Assembly: GCF_037389425.1 (NCBI RefSeq)
Contig: NZ_JBBHKR010000033.1
Location: forward strand, 1-6,021
From: Stygiolobus sp037389425
Lineage (GTDB): Archaea > Thermoproteota > Thermoprotei_A > Sulfolobales > Sulfolobaceae
Length of the DNA: 6,021 nt
Direction of reading: 5' to 3'
Shown here: piece after piece, positions 1-5,881 of the stretch
How positions within the stretch are numbered: the first letter of the stretch is position 1
Layout of the letters: every line of letters starts with the position of its first letter
The notes under the pieces: model-generated
The model's database searches: none
What the model was told of the DNA's origin: nothing
What the model saw: the letters and a program-made list of their open reading frames with translations, nothing else
Position numbers and translations under genes: made by a program

Positions 1-1316
1 GCTACAGAGCCCATTAACACGGTGAAAGGCGACATCTTAAGAGACTTGATAGAGCTGAACCAAGTTCCTTTACTTACATCGTTTTTATCCCTTCTTCCCC
101 AGAATAACACTACAAGTCCTACTATTACCGCCGGGGGGCCTAACAGTTCTACTTGTTGGTTGAAGGGAGCTGGGACACCAGGTTGGTAATAACCCCAGAT
201 ACTGAGTTCTATTAGATATATCCACGCTAGAGTCATTACCCAGACCCAGAACTTCCTATTCCTTAAATACATCCACTGGCTGTTTTCATAAAACGGCAGT
301 AACATTACAACGAGTAACATGAACACTAAGGCTGCAATTACCATGGCCGGAGTTAAGGGTTGACCATTTGGTAATTCGAAGTCAACAAACTTGTACAAGA
401 ATAGGAAGAACCAAGGCGGATAAGGCTGCACTCCAGATGCTTGTGGAGTACCGGCTTGCGGTGCAGGGTAAGGGTTAATAACTATCGGTAAGCCGTTTAT
501 ATTTGCCAACAAATTAGGCACGAAGAGTATAACTCCCCATGTAGTAAGGACTATTGATAACATATACACTACGTTTCTAGGCCACCACTCGTTAAACTTA
601 CTCCATTCCTCCTTTGTATAATAAGCGGGAACCTTAGACTTCTCTTTCTTAGACGGAGTCATACCGTATCTCTCAGAGAGCAGGAAGTGAAATCCGAATA
701 AGGCTCCTATTAAGAAGACTAATACTATGTGCCAACCAAGTAATCTATCGAATAGTTCAGCTCTAGTTAAGGGACTACTTGAAATCGATGCTAACGCACC
801 TGGTCCAAATAGCCAGTTAACAATTACGGTCGCACCAGGGAACCCAGTACCCACCATCAACTCACTTCCTATGTCTACTGCATTTACTCCGAGCACATCG
901 CTAACTAGACTGTACCCGAAAAATGATGCACCTAGTGTTAGGAGTAACAAAAGGACTCCAGTAACCCATTGTAACTCTCTTGGCTTCTTGTAAGCCCCTA
1001 CGTAAAAGTTCCTGAACATGTGAATGTATGCTAGAACTATCATTATATAAGAGCCGTAAAGGTGACTGAAGAGAAGTACTGGCCCATACGGTACGTGGTA
1101 TATTATGTTCATTGTAGACTGATACGCGTAAGACGGCTGATAGTAGAGTAGTAAGAGCAATCCAGTAATAACTGTATAAATAAATGCGCCAGCAACCATA
1201 GCCCCTAACCAATAGGAAGGATTATACATATAGTCAGGGGTCTTAAAAAACGGAGCCTCTTTAACACCGACCCTATCTAAAATGTCCTCTACTAACCCTC
1301 TTTCCTTCTCAGCCAT
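1..1316 (-). CDS. soxC: SoxC, cytochrome b-like subunit of the aa3-type quinol oxidase complex (C-terminus cut by window edge)
   Basis: I translated 438 codons from the ATG at 1316-1314 to the window edge without a stop. The protein is an integral membrane cytochrome b homologue. It has two His pairs, each 14 residues apart as in cytochrome b: His85/His99 (helix B) and His196/His210 (helix D), which would ligate two haems. The motif PPWF at 300-303, followed by FLFLYKF, matches the position of the PEWY motif of the quinol-oxidising site. About eight hydrophobic segments are visible (roughly 37-57, 79-100, 118-138, 190-213, 245-270, 320-343, 355-376, 390-409). The start overlaps the soxB stop by 8 bases and follows a GAGGTGA ribosome site with a 6-base spacer, so translation is probably coupled to soxB. 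Known SoxC proteins run beyond 500 residues, so a C-terminal part lies outside. The role is to pass electrons from quinol, with a Rieske protein, towards SoxB. The haem type (As or b) cannot be read from sequence. Confidence 0.93.
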   Translation of the reverse strand, partial: MAEKERGLVEDILDRVGVKEAPFFKTPDYMYNPSYWLGAMVAGAFIYTVITGLLLLLYYQPSYAYQSTMNIIYHVPYGPVLLFSHLYGSYIMIVLAYIHMFRNFYVGAYKKPRELQWVTGVLLLLLTLGASFFGYSLVSDVLGVNAVDIGSELMVGTGFPGATVIVNWLFGPGALASISSSPLTRAELFDRLLGWHIVLVFLIGALFGFHFLLSERYGMTPSKKEKSKVPAYYTKEEWSKFNEWWPRNVVYMLSIVLTTWGVILFVPNLLANINGLPIVINPYPAPQAGTPQASGVQPYPPWFFLFLYKFVDFELPNGQPLTPAMVIAALVFMLLVVMLLPFYENSQWMYLRNRKFWVWVMTLAWIYLIELSIWGYYQPGVPAPFNQQVELLGPPAVIVGLVVLFWGRRDKNDVSKGTWFSSIKSLKMSPFTVLMGSV

Positions 1317-2880
1317 CCACTTTCACCTCTTTTCCTATATTCATTGAAATCGAGGTTGAAGTCTGAACAGAAACATCTGTACCGACAGTTACTTTTCTCA
1401 TTATATAATCACCTATTGCAGAGGAAATAGCTAATACTAATCCGGGTATTCCTATTTCCGCTAAGAGGGAAATAGCTAAGTTAAACGGTTCGAAAATTGC
1501 TGGATATGCGATAACTCTCCTGAGCATTCCTAGGTATCCTTCCACAGACATTAAGTACCCTATCGTCATAAAAGGAACCGTCCAGAGTAGAATACCTGTT
1601 GTGATTAATCTAGAAGCTATCTTCGAGTAGTCAAAATTGACATTACTGGATTTCAGGAGATCTAGGAATACCCCTGTAAAACCTACAATTATCAGCGTCC
1701 ATATTATTAAATGGAAGTGTCCTACTATAAAATATGAATTGTGAATTATGGGATTAACTATGTCGAACGGTTGAGGTAATGCTTGAACACCTCCCAGAAT
1801 AAATCCTATGAATGCTATCAGGAACGACATACTTATCGGGTCTTTGTAATTGTATCCATTCGAAAGGAGGACAGTAAGACCTAGATTAAGCACGGTTAAA
1901 CCTGAACCAGCAGCAAGGATCAAGGTAGCGAAGTTAGCCCATAACCTCAGGACGACTGGTAGAGGGAAAGTTTGCAGGTGGTGAACCCATATCAACATCG
2001 AACCTATCGCGAGTAGGTATATGTTCATCCTAGCCCACTTTTCGCTGTATAACTCTCTTCCAGCAGCTTTGGGTATATAGTAATATAACGCTCCAAACAG
2101 TGGGAACGGGACGTAATATACTACCGGATGACCGTAGAACCAGAAGAGGATTAGCCAAAGCAATGAGTCAACCGGGATCCCAGCTAAGAAATACAGTGCA
2201 TACCATAACTCTGCAGCACTTAGAGCTGGCATGGTTAAGGCTATTATCGCTGCAAAAGCTACACCGTAAGCAGCGAATATATTCAGCTTCTGGTTCTTAG
2301 GTTTAGTAGCGTATGCGTCAGCGAGGAGGATAATCGGTATTATAGTACCTCCTATGGAGTTGATAGCTAAAGCAATGTAGGCAAGTCCTATTAGCACCGG
2401 GGATTGATATATCAGGAAAGCTTTGAAGACACTGTTCTCCTCTATTGCAAGAGGTGGATACATATACCAGCTCATGTCAGGACCACCTAAAAGCGCGAAG
2501 ACTAGAGCTAAGTTAGATGCCCAGAACAAGTACGCAATTCTTTTTGCATTTACTGTTGATAACCCGCTTTTATACATGGAAAATGCTATTACGGCAAACG
2601 CAGCGTCAGGAACAACACCGAACATTGCACTCCATCCGTGTAACGTGAGAGATAAATAGTACGTGGGGCCAATTCCTGCCGAGTTATCGGGATAAACAAG
2701 ATACGTCCTCATATTCATAGCAGCCATTCCTACAATTATCAGCCAGCCCACAGTACCGAGTGTGAAAAGCCAGACTACTCCCAACGTGTCTTTTGGTAGT
2801 GCAAAACTCTTTAATTTACCGAGGAAAACAGATATTTCTTTCTTAATTTTTTCAAATTGGATAGCAAGAGTGTAAGCCAT
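1309..2880 (-). CDS. soxB: SoxB, haem-copper oxidase subunit I (quinol oxidase)
   Basis: A 523-residue, strongly hydrophobic protein with about 12 membrane helices, matching the usual length of archaeal SoxB-type (B family) subunit I. The metal ligands are all present. His81 and His390 would hold the low-spin haem and His388 the oxygen-reducing haem (motif GHFH). His251, His300 and His301 would hold CuB. Tyr255 in HPVVY is placed for the His-Tyr crosslink. The HPEVY Glu of A-type oxidases is Val, as expected of the B family. The 49-residue distance from His251 to His300 equals that in A-type enzymes. The protein reduces oxygen to water and contributes to the proton gradient at the cytoplasmic membrane. 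The ATG lies directly after the soxA stop and behind a strong GGAGGTGG site (2893-2886, 5-base spacer), so this start is well supported. The gene overlaps soxC by 8 bases. Confidence 0.96.
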   Translation of the reverse strand: MAYTLAIQFEKIKKEISVFLGKLKSFALPKDTLGVVWLFTLGTVGWLIIVGMAAMNMRTYLVYPDNSAGIGPTYYLSLTLHGWSAMFGVVPDAAFAVIAFSMYKSGLSTVNAKRIAYLFWASNLALVFALLGGPDMSWYMYPPLAIEENSVFKAFLIYQSPVLIGLAYIALAINSIGGTIIPIILLADAYATKPKNQKLNIFAAYGVAFAAIIALTMPALSAAELWYALYFLAGIPVDSLLWLILFWFYGHPVVYYVPFPLFGALYYYIPKAAGRELYSEKWARMNIYLLAIGSMLIWVHHLQTFPLPVVLRLWANFATLILAAGSGLTVLNLGLTVLLSNGYNYKDPISMSFLIAFIGFILGGVQALPQPFDIVNPIIHNSYFIVGHFHLIIWTLIIVGFTGVFLDLLKSSNVNFDYSKIASRLITTGILLWTVPFMTIGYLMSVEGYLGMLRRVIAYPAIFEPFNLAISLLAEIGIPGLVLAISSAIGDYIMRKVTVGTDVSVQTSTSISMNIGKEVKVDG

Positions 2881-3345
2881 TTAAACCACCTCCAGAACTC
2901 CGGTCATATTTGTTGAAAAAGCGTAACCCGCGTATTCGGGTTCATACCACGTATAGTTACCTTGTGTAGTAGGTGCAACGAAGTATACGTAACTCGGTAT
3001 TCCGGGTACTGCATTAACGTTTATGACACCATTAGGTAAACGTAAGTATATCCCGGTTATAACTTGCGGCGAGTTAATGATCAGAACTATTTGTTGTCCG
3101 GGGGTGACTTTGATTAGGTTAGGCGAGTAATAGTATTGATAAGCTGTCATATTAACTACGAGAATGCCGTCGACGACTTCGGAAGTATGGTTTACTGGAG
3201 GATGTGCATTGAAATATGTTACAGCCTCCTGAGCTTGTTTGGGCATACCACTGTAAAGTGGTAAACCATATCTGAAGCTTACATTAGTGCCTGCCTGAAT
3301 TTGGACTATCTCCCATGAGAAATAACCTAGACTTATTGCAAGCAT
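2881..3345 (-). CDS. soxA: SoxA, quinol oxidase subunit II without CuA (shown from the first ATG; true N-terminus probably further upstream)
   Basis: The 154 residues from the first ATG comprise a membrane helix near the N-terminus and a periplasm-facing cupredoxin-like beta domain ending in NMTGVLEVV. There is no cysteine at all, so the CuA centre of cytochrome c oxidases is absent, as known for quinol-oxidising SoxA. Its position immediately before soxB (TAA of soxA abuts the ATG of soxB) supports the subunit II call. The ATG at 3345-3343 falls in the middle of the membrane helix, has no ribosome site, and would leave a leader of about 65 bases. In the same frame the open sequence continues up to 3405 and supplies the missing half of the helix plus an amphipathic lead-in, bringing the protein to about 172 residues. 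The extension is listed separately because it contains no ATG, GTG or TTG in frame. Confidence 0.88.
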   Translation of the reverse strand: MLAISLGYFSWEIVQIQAGTNVSFRYGLPLYSGMPKQAQEAVTYFNAHPPVNHTSEVVDGILVVNMTAYQYYYSPNLIKVTPGQQIVLIINSPQVITGIYLRLPNGVINVNAVPGIPSYVYFVAPTTQGNYTWYEPEYAGYAFSTNMTGVLEVV

Positions 3346-3405
3346 AACGATAAACCATACCGTTTCGGCTTCATGTTTTATTTTATCAGCTAGTGTTATA
3401 CTCGT
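3346..3405 (-). other. Probable N-terminal coding extension of soxA, with candidate ATA start at 3399
   Basis: Read in the soxA frame, this stretch encodes TSITLADKIKHEAETVWFIV and joins directly to MLAISLGYFSWEIV, completing one membrane helix preceded by a charged amphipathic segment, the usual N-terminus of an oxidase subunit II. The stop upstream is TGA at 3408-3406. The only plausible start is ATA at 3399-3397: it lies 6 bases after GGTGA (3410-3406), the same spacing as soxC. Alternatively GTG at 3409-3407 starts in the next frame, reads seven codons to a TGA at 3388-3386, and would need a +1 shift or an indel to enter the soxA frame. A sequencing or assembly error is also possible. Confidence 0.65.
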
Positions 3406-3410
3406 TCACC
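3406..3410 (-). promoter_or_regulatory. GGTGA ribosome binding site that bears on the soxA start
   Basis: GGTGA on the minus strand complements the conserved CACC-type 3' end of archaeal 16S rRNA. It sits 6 bases before ATA (3399) and 60 bases before the first in-frame ATG, so it supports initiation upstream of that ATG. By TATA spacing it would lie at the very 5' end of the transcript, which is unusual, so it could instead be part of a leaderless GTG start at 3409. Confidence 0.45.
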
Positions 3411-3430
3411 TAAATTCTATTGTAATTATC

Positions 3431-3441
3431 ATTATATTTAA
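3431..3441 (-). promoter_or_regulatory. TATA box of the soxABC operon
   Basis: The minus strand reads TTAAATATAAT, preceded by the purine-rich AGAAAAAG, which is suitable as a BRE. Its centre is about 26 bases from 3410, giving a predicted transcription start just at the GGTGA/GTG before soxA. Placement is inferred from archaeal spacing rules only. Confidence 0.5.
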
Positions 3442-3506
3442 CTTTTTCTGTGATTTATTTATTTTTGAAATTTAGTTTATATAAATAAAATAATTTAGCA
3501 TTATAA

Positions 3507-3550
3507 ATGTAAATTTAACATAGTTTAATCTGTGTATTAAAGATTTACAT
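3507..3550. repeat. Imperfect inverted repeat in the sox divergent region
   Basis: The left arm ATGTAAATTTAA (3507-3518) pairs with the right arm TTAAAGATTTACAT (3537-3550), with a 2-base bulge; the symmetry weakly continues outwards (CATTATAA and CATTATG sides). The loop is 18 bases. It could bind a dimeric regulator, but such AT-only palindromes also arise by chance in this composition. Confidence 0.35.
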
Positions 3551-3620
3551 TAAACATTATGAATAGTTTTAATCATCAATAAGAACAATATTGTAAGTTT
3601 GTAAAGATATAAAATAAAAA

Positions 3621-3626
3621 TTTAAA
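3621..3626 (+). promoter_or_regulatory. TATA box of the soxL operon
   Basis: TTTAAA preceded by an A-rich stretch (3611-3620). Its centre lies about 26 bases before position 3650, which predicts a short leader carrying GTGA (3649-3652), spaced 6 bases from the soxL ATG at 3659. Inferred from spacing. Confidence 0.5.
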
Positions 3627-3658
3627 GATTTCAACTATAACTAAATTTGTGAAAAGAA

Positions 3659-4642
3659 ATGAAACCTTTCGTTCTCAAAAGGGATGACCTAATATTTTTA
3701 CACCGTCTCATTTATAAAATGAGGAATCCACCTACAAAATTCGACGAGAAAGCGTTCATAAAGAAAGGGAGAGACTATCTTTTTAAATATGCTGAAGACA
3801 ACGTAGGCCCGTTAAGCCCCGAGAGGAGGATGCTCTTAAAAGGACTACTAATAGGAATAGGAGCATTGGCTGTGGTTTCCGTACTACCCGTTCTCGGTTA
3901 CTTAAACCAACCGGAAATTACACTTAAGGATTTTCCGTGGATGATAGTAACAGACTCAAACGGAAACCCAATAGAGGCCTCTAAGCTACCAGTAAACAAC
4001 CCAGCGATTTTAGTCTTTCAATACCCTATGCAGGGCGATATAACTTTCTTGATAAACATTGGTGATAAGAACGGAAACCCAGTGGCGGTACCGTCTACAA
4101 CTGTTACAATCCCAGAAAATGGTGCAACGTATACTTTTCCAGGAGGAGTAGGGCCAAATAAGTCAATTGTAGCTTATAGTGCTATATGTCAACATCTAGG
4201 CTGTATTCCTCCAGAAATCCATTATTATCCGCCTAATCTAGTTCAGCCAAATGGACCTTTCCCTAACTACATCCCCTCTGATGTATACAACATAATCGTA
4301 TCCCAAGGCATTAATTACGGGGTTATACATTGTGATTGTCATGGCTCCACTTACGATCCATACAAAGGTGCTAATGTAGTGACTGGACCGACTGTAAGAC
4401 CCTTGCCTTACGTTCAACTCTATTGGGACCCAAACACTGACTATCTTTATGCCGTTGGTATGAACCCTAATGCCCCTGTTATTTTGGGCAGGAGTAATGA
4501 TTTGTCTGGGTTCGCAACTCTTTCAAGCTACGACGAGAACACAGGGTGTAGTAAGTTGCTACTGCAAAAAGGACAGACTCCAACGAATTGTTACACAAGG
4601 TTATTAACAAGTTTTGGAAATCCGTTCCAACAGCAGGGGTGA
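3659..4642 (+). CDS. soxL: SoxL, Rieske [2Fe-2S] protein with N-terminal membrane anchor
   Basis: The 327-residue protein has both Rieske boxes: Cys177-x-His179-x-Gly181-Cys182 and Cys225-Asp-Cys227-His228-Gly-Ser. Cys177, His179, Cys225 and His228 would bind the cluster; Cys182 and Cys227 would form the stabilising disulfide. A GPTVRPLP segment (243-250) follows, matching the Pro loop of respiratory Rieske proteins. Near the N-terminus a twin-arginine-like PERRMLLKG (54-62) precedes one membrane helix (about 62-82), so the iron-sulfur domain should face the outside, anchored by an uncleaved Tat-type signal. The role is one-electron transfer from quinol at the cytochrome b (SoxC) site. The boxes are 42 residues apart, much longer than the roughly 14 between ligands in bc1 Rieske proteins. 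Two extra cysteines (297, 311) lie at the C-terminus. The divergent soxABC operon supports SoxL rather than SoxF. The start has GTGA 6 bases upstream. Confidence 0.92.
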   Translation: MKPFVLKRDDLIFLHRLIYKMRNPPTKFDEKAFIKKGRDYLFKYAEDNVGPLSPERRMLLKGLLIGIGALAVVSVLPVLGYLNQPEITLKDFPWMIVTDSNGNPIEASKLPVNNPAILVFQYPMQGDITFLINIGDKNGNPVAVPSTTVTIPENGATYTFPGGVGPNKSIVAYSAICQHLGCIPPEIHYYPPNLVQPNGPFPNYIPSDVYNIIVSQGINYGVIHCDCHGSTYDPYKGANVVTGPTVRPLPYVQLYWDPNTDYLYAVGMNPNAPVILGRSNDLSGFATLSSYDENTGCSKLLLQKGQTPTNCYTRLLTSFGNPFQQQG

Positions 4643-4646
4643 TAAA

Positions 4647-4754
4647 ATGACCAAGTTGGGTCTTTTCATTCTCGGATTAATCTTCGGGGGAACTATTGCA
4701 ATGGCACTATTCATAGCGTATAATATAATCTGGGAGACCTTCCCGGTGAAATAA
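4647..4754 (+). CDS. 35-residue single-helix membrane peptide, candidate small oxidase subunit (SoxD/subunit IIa-like)
   Basis: The ATG at 4647 opens 35 codons ending in TAA at 4752-4754. The peptide begins MTKLGLFILGLIFGG, has one membrane helix (about 4-28) and ends in a short WETFPVK tail. It starts 4 bases after the soxL stop; the GGTGA (4638-4642) overlaps that stop with a 4-base spacer, and the next gene's ATG directly follows its TAA. Such packing between two other coding regions argues strongly that it is real. Single-helix subunits of 30-40 residues are known in B-type oxidases (subunit IIa of ba3 oxidase, SoxD of the Sulfolobus complex) and in b6f complexes, so a stabilising subunit of the SoxL/SoxABC assembly is a reasonable guess. 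I cannot show homology to SoxD from sequence alone. Confidence 0.75.
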   Translation: MTKLGLFILGLIFGGTIAMALFIAYNIIWETFPVK

Positions 4755-4946
4755 ATGAATAAGAGTTTATTTGTTTACACCTTGTTAGCCTCTCTAGGAT
4801 TCATCTTTTTTGTGTTCTTATCAATTCCCTTTAACTTCTTTACAAACAATGCTGTTGGTGTTGAGTCAGCTACGATCTTTGCAGCCGGATTTTACATGCT
4901 CTTCGCTTCGCTTCTATTTTTATACCTATTTAGAAAGTTAAGGTAA
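4755..4946 (+). CDS. 63-residue two-helix membrane protein of the soxL operon
   Basis: Not recognised as a named family. The protein has two hydrophobic helices, about residues 5-27 and 38-60, joined by a short NNAVGVES loop that is the only polar part besides the basic tail RKLR; the positive tail suggests both ends lie in the cytoplasm. The ATG follows the stop of the 35-residue gene with no gap and has GGTGA (4745-4749) 5 bases upstream, so it is the third gene of a tightly coupled operon led by soxL. It is probably a small subunit or assembly factor of the quinol oxidase complex, inferred only from context. Small two-helix subunits are common in archaeal oxidase operons (for example DoxE-sized proteins), but I have no residue-level evidence for a match. 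Confidence 0.78.
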   Translation: MNKSLFVYTLLASLGFIFFVFLSIPFNFFTNNAVGVESATIFAAGFYMLFASLLFLYLFRKLR

Positions 4947-4948
4947 AA

Positions 4949-4956
4949 TTTTTTAA
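4949..4956 (+). promoter_or_regulatory. T6-AA element: TATA box of the first four-helix gene, overlapping the likely terminator of the soxL operon
   Basis: TTTTTTAA is centred about 27 bases before the ATG at 4980, the spacing for a leaderless transcript. It also begins 3 bases after the stop of the 63-residue gene, and T-runs act as intrinsic terminators in Sulfolobales, so one run may end one transcript and start the next. No ribosome site precedes 4980. Confidence 0.45.
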
Positions 4957-4979
4957 TTACACTTGTATAGTATTTTTTG

Positions 4980-5414
4980 ATGAGTGTAACAAATTTTATA
5001 AATAGAACCATAAGCTTAATGTATGCTGAAAATTACATCCTAATGCCTACCATATTCCAACTTATAGTTCTCATCGTACTTTACAGTGCAGGAATGGCAA
5101 TCCCTATCTTTAACTTAGGGCTTGTAGGTAATGCGATAACAGCCCATATATATGGTGCGGCAATTGTTGTAATACTAAGCTTTTTCATATTTGCAGCTGC
5201 AATGCGCAGTAATAACCTTAAGTTGAAAGCTCTAGGATTACTTAACGTTTTATTCTGTATATTTGCTGCATTTGAGGGATTATTCTATTTCGGCGGTTAT
5301 ACAGACCCTATGTATGCATTAATGATGGGTATCGGATTTTTAGGTGTGCTATTTTCGTCTACGGCGATCACCGTGGAAGTAACCCAGAAGAGTCAATATT
5401 ATATGAGTATATAG
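4980..5414 (+). CDS. Four-helix membrane protein A of a tandem paralogous pair, unknown function
   Basis: A protein of 144 residues from the ATG at 4980 (a TTG directly before it, 4977, would add one residue). Four hydrophobic helices lie at about 21-43, 51-75, 83-106 and 110-133. His56 sits in helix 2 within TAHIYGA, and an Asp-Pro (109-110) precedes helix 4, which reads DPMYALMMGIGFLG. It aligns along its length with the next gene; the His to Asp distance is 53 here and 52 there. The start has no ribosome site and a TATA box at leaderless distance, so it is probably transcribed on its own although it follows the soxL operon closely. A buried His in a four-helix bundle could bind haem (compact archaeal haem A synthases also have four helices), but the other conserved His of that family is not visible. 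Function unassigned. Confidence 0.82.
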   Translation: MSVTNFINRTISLMYAENYILMPTIFQLIVLIVLYSAGMAIPIFNLGLVGNAITAHIYGAAIVVILSFFIFAAAMRSNNLKLKALGLLNVLFCIFAAFEGLFYFGGYTDPMYALMMGIGFLGVLFSSTAITVEVTQKSQYYMSI

Positions 5415-5420
5415 CTAAAC

Positions 5421-5428
5421 TTTTTTAA
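5421..5428 (+). promoter_or_regulatory. T6-AA element: TATA box of the second four-helix gene
   Basis: TTTTTTAA is centred about 26 bases before the TTG at 5450 and 35 before the ATG at 5459. It begins 7 bases after the stop of the preceding gene and may also terminate it. The arrangement copies that at 4949-4956. Confidence 0.42.
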
Positions 5429-5458
5429 CTATTAATTATTAACATAATTTTGATAAGT

Positions 5459-5848
5459 ATGGCACTTTATCAAAGATCAAGAATAGTAACTATATTTGCA
5501 GGCTTAGAACTACTTTCTTTAACGTTTCTTTTCGCTTTCGGTTTAGCCACTCTACTTTATGATAAATTTCCTTTAATTAACGCTTATCAATCAGCACTAT
5601 TATCGCTCCACATAAGTTTCGCAATGCTTACGGCTTTTCTGGGTGTTGCGTTATTTGCTTTAGGGACGATAAGTAAAGACAAAGTGCTTTTTTACCTATC
5701 AACCGCCAATATCTTATTTATAGGAATAGCTGCAGCCGGAGGTTTATTGTTCTACTCGAGCCTAGACCCGATATACTCTTATATAATGGCCCTGAGTTTC
5801 GTGGGATCTTTCTTTAGTACTACAGGGTTTTTCTTCAAATCGCTATAA
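5459..5848 (+). CDS. Four-helix membrane protein B, paralogue of the preceding gene, unknown function
   Basis: A protein of 129 residues from the ATG at 5459, or 132 from TTG at 5450. Helices lie at about 7-30, 42-67, 73-97 and 102-124 (ATG numbering). His51 in SLHISFA (helix 2) and DPIYSYIMALSF (from 103, helix 4) line up with His56 and the Asp-Pro helix of the preceding protein; GLLFYSS aligns with GLFYFGG. This indicates an old duplication with low overall identity. There is no ribosome site; the TATA box fits a transcript starting at about 5450, so either the TTG is a leaderless start or the ATG has a leader of about 9 bases. A role beside the Sox oxidase (haem handling, assembly, quinone binding) is inferred from position only. 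No catalytic motif is recognised. Confidence 0.8.
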   Translation: MALYQRSRIVTIFAGLELLSLTFLFAFGLATLLYDKFPLINAYQSALLSLHISFAMLTAFLGVALFALGTISKDKVLFYLSTANILFIGIAAAGGLLFYSSLDPIYSYIMALSFVGSFFSTTGFFFKSL

Positions 5849-5857
5849 AATCCGAAC

Positions 5858-5881
5858 TTTTTTATTTATTCTAAATTTTTT
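5858..5881 (+). terminator. Poly-T terminator region after the four-helix pair
   Basis: Two T6 runs (5858-5863 and 5876-5881) separated by a T-rich spacer start 9 bases after the stop of the last gene. T-rich tracts without hairpins are the usual intrinsic terminators in Sulfolobales. Confidence 0.5.

Larger units (their letters stand above)
3411..3658. promoter_or_regulatory. AT-rich divergent control region between soxABC and soxL
   Basis: About 250 bases without a credible reading frame on either strand separate two divergent operons. The stretch is far richer in A and T than the flanking genes. It holds a TATA-like box for each side (3441-3431 leftwards, 3621-3626 rightwards), an imperfect inverted repeat near its middle (3507-3550) and a short direct repeat (3520-3530 and 3563-3574). 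The layout suits coordinated control of the oxidase core and its Rieske partner, but no known regulator site is recognised. Confidence 0.6.

Noticed and set aside
727..993. Plus-strand open frame of 88 codons
   Set aside because: Lies wholly inside soxC on the opposite strand, has no ribosome site and no membrane or domain pattern.
901..1212. Minus-strand open frame of 103 codons
   Set aside because: A shifted frame of soxC; the soxC frame through here carries the haem-ligand His pair and is unbroken.
2100..2300. Plus-strand open frame of 66 codons
   Set aside because: Antisense to the CuB region of soxB, no start signals.
2423..2659. Plus-strand open frame of 78 codons
   Set aside because: Antisense shadow of soxB; its composition mirrors the soxB helices.
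3373..3375. ATG on the minus strand as soxA start
   Set aside because: It is in a different frame and reaches a stop after 13 codons without joining the SoxA helix.
3411..3658. Possible small RNA, tRNA or CRISPR repeat in the divergent region
   Set aside because: Too AT-rich and without cloverleaf, regular repeats or GC-containing stems.
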